From Rallus limicola (taxonomy: Eukaryota; Chordata; Aves; Gruiformes; Rallidae), in NCBI GenBank assembly GCA_022605955.1, contig JAKCOZ010000011.1:9243990-9307989 (forward strand): DNA of 64,000 nt, given 5' to 3'. Shown here piece after piece: positions 38,431 through 47,228 of the stretch. The notes below the pieces were generated by a model. That model was given only the letters and a program-made list of their open reading frames with translations. It was not told the DNA's origin and ran no database searches. The stretch's first letter is position 1, and the number at the start of each line of letters is the position of its first letter. The translations under genes and the position numbers were made by a program.

Positions 38431-39221
38431 ATAGTCCAAGGGAACAGTAAATATGCAGAAAGTCTTAGAATCATAGAATCACCTGGGTTGGAAGAGACCC
38501 TTTAGATCATTGAGTCCAACCACAGCCTGACCCTGACTAGCCCACCTCTAGATCATGTCCTTAAGGATTTAATCTACATGCCTTTTAAATGCCTCCAGGG
38601 ATGGTGACTCCACCACCTCCCTGGGCAGCCTGTTCCAATGCCTGACAACACGTTCAGTAAAGAAATTCTTCCTGATATCTAACTTAAATCTCCCCTGGTG
38701 CAATTTTAAGCCATCCCCTCTTGTCCTATTGAGACTATTGTTACCTGAGAGAAGAGACTGACCCCTGATACCTCTGCAACCCCCTTGCAGGTAGTTGTAG
38801 AGAGCCATAAGCTCTCTCCTCAGCCTCCTTTTCTCAAGAGTAAAAATCCCCAGCTCCCTCAGCTGTTCCTCATAGAACCTGTGCTCCAAACCCTTCACCA
38901 GCTTCATCACCCTCCTCTGGACACGCTTCAGCATCTCTACATCCTTCCTGTAGTGAGGGGCCCAAAACTGGACCCAGCACTCGATGTGTAGCCTCACCAG
39001 AGTGGAGTACAATGGAACTATCACTGCCCTACTGCTGCTGGTCACACTGTTCCTGATACAGGCCAGTTCTTGGCCACCCGGGGAACACTGCCAGTTCGTG
39101 TTCAGCTGTTTGTCCACAAGCACCCCCAGGTCGTTCTGTTCCAGGGAGCTCTCTAGCCACTCTGCCCCAAAACTGTAGCAGTGCCTGGGGTTATTGTGAC
39201 CAAAGTATAGGACCAGGCAAG
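38431..39221 (-). mobile_element. CR1 LINE copy B with the same extra 3' tail as copy A
   Basis: A minus-strand CR1 of about 0.76 kb (38465-39221). It covers the C-terminal region of ORF2 (open piece 38569-39123, 184 codons, with [20 protein letters not shown] and [20 protein letters not shown] segments) and the 3' UTR, and lies next to the 34-base tail 38431-38464 also found beside copy A. It is 5'-truncated before the YADD region, at a different point from copy A. No RT core, hence no activity. Confidence 0.9.
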
Positions 39222-42200
39222 GGATGAGGACACCATCCTCAATCAGATGGTGGCTGAACTTGTAACACGGTAGAGGCAGAGCTGCATCAGGACAATATTC
39301 TTCCTGGTCAGGTTAGGCTGCTACAAGACTAAACTCTTAGTGGTCCAATGACTGAGAAAGAAGGGGGAGATGGACTCCATAATATTAAATGAATAAGATC
39401 TTATAATAGATTTGGTATTGGGGACTGGAACCTGAGATTTCTCTTGGCCTTTTGTTCAGACACTGTAGCCCTGCTTCTAGGAGCAACTGCCTGAACTACT
39501 CACACTCCCATGTGCCTGTACAACTCCAACAACACCTGCAGTTGCCACACTACAAGACCTCTCCTTCTTTAATATAGGTCACCATAGGCACTGAACAGAA
39601 GGATTGGGTATTGAGGCTCTGTAGGCGTGTATTCCACTTTTTCAGGAACACACAAAAAAAAATGGAGAGTGTGGCTCACATGCCAAATGCCCGCTTTGAG
39701 TCTGCATTCTAATAAGAGTTCATGAATTATGTAGGCAACACAATGAGAACATTTGAAATGGTGTTTGCATCTGTTATGAGACTTAAAATTTAATGGATTT
39801 TTAAGTAATTAGCATGAGCTATTTACCACACTGAGTTATACTGTAGAAGTAGCTGAATATAAAAATAAATATGATAATAATATGCATAAAATGCTCATTT
39901 CTTGCAGCATTATATTTTATTTTAAAAAGGCAGTGCTTAAGCAGACTATCCAAATTGACAGGGAGAATATGAAATAATGTCTTCTGAGTTGGTGGGGTTT
40001 TTTTTGAAAAAAAAAAAAAAAAAAAATCTTTTGTCATTTACAAGATGACAGACTAGTTTTATGATAGCTTTGATGTGACATAAGGCAGCGCATCCATAAT
40101 CTAGCATGTCACAGCCATTTTTAATATGTATGCTATATGCTCAGCTAATCTAGGAATCTCAATGAATGATCCATTCTCTGTATTTTCTTATAGGGACCCC
40201 ACAGTTCTGCAGTCAAGGAACAAGAGTGGTAGTCAAAACTGACTGATGGTTGTGCCTCATCTGCTTACAGGACTCTTTATTTACATGGAGAAAGGCACAG
40301 CAAAAGCCCACCACCTAGAAATTAAAGGCAAGTCAGAAATAATGTGTAAATAGATTTTTTTACAATGAAGATGATAAATAGGAACAGTGAGTTCTCCTTG
40401 TCTTGTAATAACTAGTTCCTTTAAAATGTCTGTTTCTTATGACAGGAACACATTTGGACAGGCAGTGATGTGTATATAATAAATGGCCAAAGATGTGATG
40501 AATCTACTCAAGGCAAGTGTAGACTCTGCTTCTCCATCACCTTCTAAGGATGGACACTTATCAGACCAATGTGTTTAAAGGCAAAAGCAGGAAGAGACAT
40601 CTGGAAAGTGAGAGGCATTGATTCTAGTTGACTCTGTACCCATTAGGTTAAGATAGGAAGTGAATTGTCACAAAGAATAAAAATAAAAATAAAATATTTA
40701 AAAATAAAAATAAAGGGTAACATATTTTGGCAGGGATCTAGACCCTTTCCTATTTTTATAATTGAGACTACGAAAGTTCTATATAAACAATAAAAAAGTA
40801 AATCAAGTCACAAGTATTTCTCACTGCCTTGTGCATATTCTATGCCCACTGTGTTGCTTTTTTTCCTCCGAATACATGACACTTGCACCAGTAGCTGGAT
40901 TTTGATCCAGATTCAACAGGAAAAATTATAAGGAGTCATGCAAAATATCTTGTGACCTGCTTTCAGGACACCTGACTGCAAAATGAACAGAAAGCTGTGG
41001 ATGAAAGAGCCCCACTCCCAGAAATACTGTTGCCAAAGCAGGAACCTATTTTTCAAGACACCAGCACAGCTATGTTGATAATGAAAACCATGTGACCTAA
41101 TTAGAGTTAGTCAAAATATGATGATGACCAAATCTGGGCTCCTCTAATAAATTATTTGATGGTTCTTCAACTAAGATAAGAGCACAACTTTCAGAAGAAT
41201 TAAGGAAACTTTCCTGTTTTCTGAAAAAATTAGTTAGGTCTTATGAGGTTCCTCATTTATAGAGCACTTCTATGATCTATATCTGATGCAAAATAATAAA
41301 GAAATCACATATTTAAATAATCCTGACACCAATAAACCAACAAAAAACTTAAAATGTGCACTCAGATTTTCAAAGAACTCTTCAATATGATTTCCAATCT
41401 TCATTCTTAAAAAAATTCTTCATTCTTAAAAAGAACTTGACCTGATGGCTGTTGGAGCAGAGTTGGAACAATTCCAGAAGCTTTAGGAAAAGGACTCCCA
41501 TCATATATGAAGCTGATTTCTGCTCCTGTTTGTATCCAGTGCTCCACAGGTCTCAACAAAATTTCTTCAAGCATGTATTTCAAGGCAGAGTTTGGCTCAT
41601 GGGTTTCCAATTTCACAAGGTTTATGACTTAAAATGTTTTCTTTTTTTTCCTTGGACCAGCAGGAACAAATAATACAATGGAAACACATGTGCTGACCCC
41701 AGAGGGCTAAGAGCTTTGCACTCTTCACAAAGAACTCCTCTGAGTGACACCAACAGTGACACTGATGGGATCCAGGAGGAACTATTTCCATCTGCCTTTC
41801 CTAAGCCATACAGGTGGAGCTGTTCTGTTATAACACCTTTTGTGAAAAGAGTAAGAAATATCAGTGATGTATTTGTGAGGATGCCACAGAATCCTTAAAA
41901 TGAAAATACATCTTCACTATCTTCTCAAGTGCTAAATATAGCTTCAGAAACTTTAGCTTCCATAGACACATAAATAATACCTCTGGAAATAATAGGAAAA
42001 GAACTTACTTACCAAGGTGTAACACCTTGGTTTAACTAGGTAATAAAAAAAGAAAAGGCATAATAGTAAGGAGATATATGCTAGGTCTTTTTTTTTTTTT
42101 AGAGTATTGTGTTTTGAACAGGGTTATGCTTTAAAAGTATATGCCTCTTTAGAAAGTCAAGAATATCCCTAATTGCTTGTGTAGCAAACAGCAAAAAGCG

Positions 42201-42244
42201 GTTTTTTTTGGCTTCAGATATTCAAGTTAGGCCAGCTGGGAGGT
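39222..42244. other. Intergenic stretch, no gene recognised
   Basis: AT-rich DNA with a T8-G-A20 run at 39998-40026, AAATA-type low complexity at 40677-40715, an 8-bp-arm inverted repeat at 42012-42030 and a T run at about 42088-42101. I see no coding exon. Confidence 0.5.
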
Positions 42245-42626
42245 CTGAGATGGCTTTCAAAACGGTTTTGAGATTTTAACACGTTTTAATTTGTCAGCAA
42301 AGGAGTTCGTATCTTACACTGAAATGCGAGTGCCGGAGAAAAAAACCAATTGATAATCAATAAGTTATCTCTAAAATCTTGAAGCTGTATCATCACACAA
42401 AGGCAGAAGGAAACGTGTTGTTAAAGGAAAGGTACCAGGCACTACATTGTCTCTACCGCAGCACCATTTCGCCCCAGGTGAGCAGCGAGCACCCCACGCT
42501 GTCTGTTTTGCAGGACTCCAGCAAGAACAGATGCAAGTTGCATGTGCCTGCTCCGGCATTTAGGATATTTCCCGTTGTACGGATCAGAGTTCGCAAACAG
42601 GTTTCGGCAATGTCTAGAGCATCAGG
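42245..42626. other. GC-shifted stretch with splice-like sites
   Basis: Here base composition moves from AT-rich to CpG-bearing DNA. A strong donor-like CCCAG|GTGAGC lies at 42474-42483, preceded by an acceptor-like CTCTACCGCAG ending at 42461, and a second acceptor-like GTCTGTTTTGCAG ends at 42513. No reading frame with a recognisable domain. It could be unique flanking sequence of a promoter region or an unrecognised repeat. Confidence 0.3.
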
Positions 42627-42638
42627 CAACTCATGGGG

Positions 42639-42861
42639 GTTGTAAAAGCGACTCAGCCCTGGATTGCCTTGAATCACAGAAACACAGAGCAGTAGGAGTT
42701 GGAAGGAACCTCGAAAGATCGTCTAGTCCAAACCCCTGCCAGAGCCGTATCACCCAGACTAAATCACACAGGAACACATCCCGGCGGGTTTGAATGTCTC
42801 CAGAGAAGGAGACTCCACAACATCTCTGGGCAAAACCTCTGAGGCCCCATCTCTGCAAAGA
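42639..42861 (-). mobile_element. Short CR1 insertion with 3' tail and 12-bp flanking direct repeats
   Basis: A minus-strand CR1 3' end. The octamer remnant is AATCACAGAAACACAGAG (starting about 42671), then the 3' UTR block GGAAGGAACCTCGAAAGATCG, then ORF2 tail (GACTCCACAACATCTCTGGGCA near 42810-42831). Between the octamers and the left repeat lies a non-CR1 tail of about 32 bases (42639-42670). CAACTCATGGGG occurs at 42627-42638 and again at 42862-42873, which I read as the target-site duplication. Retained CpGs suggest a fairly recent insertion. Confidence 0.75.
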
Positions 42862-42873
42862 CAACTCATGGGG

Positions 42874-43701
42874 AGCTGTGTAGGAAGCTCAAACCTGAGT
42901 TGTCCTGTAAATTAAGACTAAGCAGGGCAGTGCTGAATAATTCAAAGAACTGAAAGCTGTGCTGAGCCTTGAATTCCTTCAACAATCGACCTGCCCTGAG
43001 TCCCAACCGAACCGCTATTCAACTGCCTAAAAGTAAGATAAAGACAACGGATAAGGGCCCCCATTTGGCTTCAATGGGCCCAGACAATACAAAGATATGC
43101 AACAGATGGGGCATAAGATAAGGGGGAACACCGCTAAGGACAAACATGAAAGCTGGCATTGTCCGCTCGGGCACAGTCCTGCCCACTGTCCCCGTCGACC
43201 GAGGAATAAAACCCCCTCGGGTTCGGGCTGAGAAGAGGGAGCTGCTTCCCCAACTCTGCAGCTGGCAGGGAGGAGACCCATCCCCATCCCCACGAGCGGG
43301 ATGCTGGCTGAGGGAACGTGCTGAGAGCCCTCACCTGGGGAGGGGTGAGTGAATATTTGATACGCTTTAAGTTTGCAGCCGCGGGTGATTGATTGACTAA
43401 CGCGCGGGTAGCCTTTAGTGCGGTTGTGAGACGTGACGGTGCGTTGCTGGGTTTATCGTGGGGGCATCTTGCGACTGGCCAGCGGGTGGCAACAGTGAGT
43501 GACGGGGCTCTGATGCGGGCGGGGCTCTGATGCGGGGGCAGTAACAGTGAGTTTTGTGATTGGTGTGGGTCACAATCCTGCATTTCGGGACTCCGGTGTG
43601 GTTGCAGTAGTGCATTTCGTGAAATTCTTGTGGTTGCAATAAGTGTAGTCTTATTTCTAAACGGCACTAGTGCATTTCTCCATTGCATCCCTAAAACCTG
43701 A
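42874..43701 (+). mobile_element. Candidate ERV LTR (or CpG-island promoter)
   Basis: A GC- and CpG-rich block. A TATA-like GGAATAAAACCCC (43203-43215) is followed by GC-rich R/U5-like sequence (CGGGTTCGGGCTGAGAAGAGG), a 17-bp tandem duplication (43504-43537) and an end near CCTGACA (43695-43701). Just beyond lies a sequence resembling a tRNA-Trp-type primer binding site with a short deletion. These features fit an avian endogenous-retrovirus LTR running rightward, with a possible start at TGTAGGAAGC (about 42879). No second LTR and no viral gene remnant is visible, and I cannot name the family. A host CpG-island promoter is the main alternative. Confidence 0.45.
43203..43344 (+). promoter_or_regulatory. 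Candidate promoter and first exon
   Basis: The TATA-like AATAAAA at 43205-43211 sits just upstream of GC-rich DNA that ends in a strong donor-like GGAGGG|GTGAGT (exon end at 43344, GT at 43345). In the LTR reading this is the U3/R border; in the host-gene reading it is a non-coding first exon. Nothing shows transcription. Confidence 0.3.
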
Positions 43702-43758
43702 CACGGTGACGTGATGAATCTGCACGTGGTGTTTTAATTTTTTATTTTTTTTTTTTAG
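43702..43758. other. Primer-binding-site-like sequence and polypyrimidine tract
   Basis: CGGTGACGTGATG at 43702-43714 resembles the tRNA-Trp-complementary site of avian alpharetrovirus-like elements, with about six bases missing and one mismatch. It is followed by a T-rich tract ending in AG at 43758, which would serve as a splice acceptor. Confidence 0.3.
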
Positions 43759-43800
43759 CCCCCGGGGCCGGGTGTCTTCCTGTCACACCGGCCAGAACAA
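43759..43800 (+). other. Exon-like 42-base segment
   Basis: This GC-rich segment is bounded on the left by (T)n-AG (43745-43758) and on the right by CAA|GTGAGTT. Its length is a multiple of three and the frame starting at its first base is open (PPGPGVFLSHRPEQ). No protein family is recognised. It could be a mini-exon of a host gene, a spliced ERV-derived transcript, or chance. Confidence 0.3.
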
Positions 43801-44001
43801 GTGAGTTCTGATTCTTTCAGACTTTGTCTACAGGAGTAAATTAATTGAGTCAGGGACAGCACTGCAGTGTTACGTTTTGACCAGGACCATGTAAATGCTG
43901 CTGGTTGTCTGCATCTGAGGGCTGTGGTACCTGGGTGAGGGGGACAGGGCAGGGAGCATGGAACTGGGGAGAGTGATCCTTCCTGTTTCCCATTACTGCA
44001 G

Positions 44002-44034
44002 AGGGCTTTAATCAACGAGCACGCGTCGTTGGTG
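44002..44034 (+). other. Exon-like 33-base segment
   Basis: It is bounded by a good acceptor (TTTCCCATTACTGCAG, ending 44001) and a strong donor (GTGAGTTT at 44035). It is 33 bases long, open in the same phase as the segment at 43759-43800 (RALINEHASLV), and carries three CpGs in AT-richer surroundings. No domain is recognised and transcription is untested. Confidence 0.3.
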
Positions 44035-46757
44035 GTGAGTTTTTCGGTTTGTTTTTTTTTAATGACACAATGTTCTCAGAGATCATGTGATTCACAACCA
44101 GAGAATACATTAATTAGTTCAGACCAACCTTTCCTCTTCTCCCCCTCCTTCTTCCCCATCACAAGAGGCTGCAGAGCAGAGTTCAACCTTTTCTGTTTGC
44201 AAACAAAATTGCAGCATCTGTCTTGTCACTTTGACTAGAGATCTTGCCTAATTTTATTTTTTTTTTTTTGGTTGTTACCATAGTAGCAGGGTGGTGACTT
44301 TCTGACCAACGAGAAAAAGACAAAGAGACACAGTCGTGTGCAAGTAGCTCCCGAGCTGAGGATTTGATTGATCTACTCTGTGCTGAAATTAATTCTTCCA
44401 TTTATTAATGTTTTCTCTTGAACTGAAACTCTGAAACCTGATGATCCTAAATTGATTTAAGCTGAATGCAAGACATGATTAAAATTGCGACTAGAAGTCC
44501 AGCTAAAAGAAAGTAGCAGCTGAGCCTTGACTTGACAGGTCCATACATATCAGATGATGAATATGGGAAAACTAGGGAATACTCTGAGGGTTGGGTTTTG
44601 GTTATGGGATTTGTTTTTTCAACCTCCACATTGTACATCAAAGAAGTGGCACTATATAAGGAAGAGCATGATCCAATATGTTAGGTTCAGCCTAAAAAAA
44701 AAAAGTATTCATCTGGGAAATCCCTCTTCATTACAGTGCAAAAGGTTGGAATACTGTTAAAAATCAGAATGTTCCTCTCAGTATAGCCCTCTTCGTTTGT
44801 TATTTTGAACCTGTCCCACTGCTTTCCTGTATCTCTTCTCTAATAGTTTCAAACATAGTTTCAAGCATTCAAACAAGTATTAAACTAATACTGTAGGGAA
44901 CCTACTTGGCTTATCTCTTCTCTTGCTACCTGTTGTTCAGTACCAAGGGGTAAGCTCTTCTGATAGCTGCTCACAATCATCTACTTGCTAGATTTCAAAG
45001 AAACAGTCCCTGGCTACCTCTTAAGCTTGGGAAAAGCGCTTAATGAACAAAGCCGCTTTGTTGTTCTCCTTTATATCCCATCTTAAAACTTCCCTTTGTC
45101 ACGTTGGCTGCAGTGATGCAGACTGCAGTCTCTGGGGCATAGCAGATAATTTGCTTCAGCGATTAATACCGGCTGCCTTGACTTGATTTTTGATGAAGTT
45201 TTGGAAGCCCCCGTTTCCTGAATGCTTATTTGAAGTGTAAATGATCATATAGATTTCCTTAGTACGCAAGGAGTTCTTGCTGCCGTCAGAGACGATCAGC
45301 TGATTTAGGATGCTGGCTTTGGCATTCATGTGTATGTTATATAAGTTATCCTATTTCTAAGTCTTTGGGATGGGTTGAAAGTCGTTGGAAGAAGTGGTCA
45401 GTTTAATGGACAGTCACAAACTTATGGACTTGACAGCCAGGAATTCCCAAACTTAAGCGATGTTACCAACGGAATGACATACTTAGTTCAAGTACCAACA
45501 TTGGGCTTGGGCTTAGTTCCTTTGGATGTATGTGTTAATTCTGCTAATGAATGTTACAGTTCTACGGCTGATTCTGACACTATGGTGACAATTTCATGGT
45601 TCAGCTTTTAGCTCACACTGCAGTAATTCATGTTTATGAGGTAAGGGCCAAAATGGAGATTGTTTTCCTCCTCCCCTCTTGTAAAAGTACTGTGCTAACC
45701 TTATTGCCAAGCAGCCAAACACTTTTGATCCTTTCTCTATAATTATTCTCAGCATGGTCACCATGACAGTTGCTCAGGAGTTGCGACATTGGCCTGTTAA
45801 GGGAGGTAAGTCCCATTTAAGTCATTTGAAGGTTTCTAATTAAACTTAACGTTTTTAATCATGGGGATTCACAATTACTTTCAGATGTTAAAGAAAAAGA
45901 GGTTTCCTTGAATTGCTTGCAACACATACACTTTTAGAGAGAGACATCTTTTCTGAGGTAACAGTGCAGCGTTGATTAAGTGGGTGCCTTTCTGTGAAAT
46001 TCTGGACTTTCATTATACTATTTACTCTAAGACCGTGCCTTGGTAAGGGAAAAAATGATGTGAAGATTCAATACCACCTGCTGTAAGATTAAATAAAACA
46101 GCTCCTATGAAAAAAAAATAGCCTACATTGCCTGAGCGGAAGGGGTCAAACAATAAAATACTCATTGTCTCCTGTCAAAGTAAATCACGCTAACAGGTTG
46201 CTATGGCACAGGCGTTATGAGATACTTGATAGCAATATTTTTAAGATGGAAAATCTATATTATTTAACAATAAAGGCTGCATGGCGAGAAATGTTTATCT
46301 CAGGTTATGAACATGCCTCTAGGAGCAGGCAGGTGACATGTATTGCCTAGCATGTGAGTTTAATTTCCTGGTATCAAAGTTAGGCCTGCTTTTTATCAGA
46401 GGCTTTGAGAAGAAAAAAAACACTTCTTGATAATGTTGTCTGCTTTGATCCATAAATTTGGGAAATACTTTGGACTAGTTTTTACAGGCCTCAAAGTGAC
46501 ACAAAGATGGTCTGCGTGGCCTCCTCATGGAGCTAGGCTGTCAAGTGGGCAACACCAATGAGAGAACTGCAGACCGACAATTTACTCTGTGTTTCCATAA
46601 ATTCAGTGCTAAGTCATGTGCAGTTCCGTTTCTCTTCTCCCTAACCTCTTTAATGTGCTAGATACTGTCTGATGATGTGAAGTAATTAGGACCCATAGCC
46701 TCAATCATAGAGGGACCAACCTCCTTCATAATTCATGAAGTATGTTTGAGTAGACAG
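44035..46757. other. Intergenic or intronic stretch, no gene recognised
   Basis: If the two mini-exons are real, this would be the following intron. I find no third segment of the same quality. The open frames at 45375-45611 and 44029-44238 show no domain. Confidence 0.4.
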
Positions 46758-47228
46758 TGTCCTTGTTTCAGATGGGATAGAATTAATTTTCTTCCTAGCA
46801 GCTGTGTAGTGCTGTGTTTCGGATTTAAGATGAGAATAATGATGCTAACACACTAATATTTTAGTTGTTGCAAAGCAATCAAGAACTTTTGGCTTCTCAT
46901 ACTGCCTTGGAAACAAGAAGGTGGGTGGCATCCAAGAAGCTGGGAGGAGATACAACCAAACAGGCCAAAGGGATATTCCAAAGGCTTGGAGGTGCAGCAG
47001 ATTGGGTGCTTGCTGAGCATTGGATTTGGGTGGTGAGGATTTATGCTGTTCAACACTTGTCGTTGGTATTATTTTCTTCATCCTTTTCTGTCCTATTAAA
47101 CTGTTTTTAACTCAACCCAGTAGTTTTAAATTTTTCTTTTCAAATCTCTCCCGCATCCCACTGATGGTGGGGGAGTGAGCAAATGACTTTATAGTTGGTT
47201 GAGCTGCCTGCTGGGTTAAACTATGACG
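46758..47228 (+). mobile_element. ERVL-type solo LTR, short variant
   Basis: It opens TGTCCTTGTTTCAGATGGGA, then has AATTAATTTTCTTCCTAGCAGC, GGATTTAAGATGAGAATAATG, GCTAACACACTAATATTTTAG, CCAAAGGGATATTCC, a TATTAAACTGT polyadenylation-type segment and CAACCCAGTAG, and finishes at GGGTTAAACTATGA. This order is typical of the avian ERVL-type LTR also seen at 7.73 and 17.8 kb. The centre is shortened between CCAAAGGGATATTCC and the U5 part. No internal retroviral sequence adjoins. A target duplication is uncertain: GACAG before and GACGG after differ by one base and the exact end is unclear. Confidence 0.85.

Noticed and set aside
43134..43688. 184-codon minus-strand frame in the CpG-rich block
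   Set aside because: GC-rich DNA has few stops. The translation is Pro/Arg/Ser-rich low complexity, and the plus-strand LTR/promoter reading explains the sequence better.
45375..45611. Plus-strand frame of 78 codons that looks less biased than the others
   Set aside because: No domain recognised and no splice sites or homology I can point to. The length is within chance for this region.
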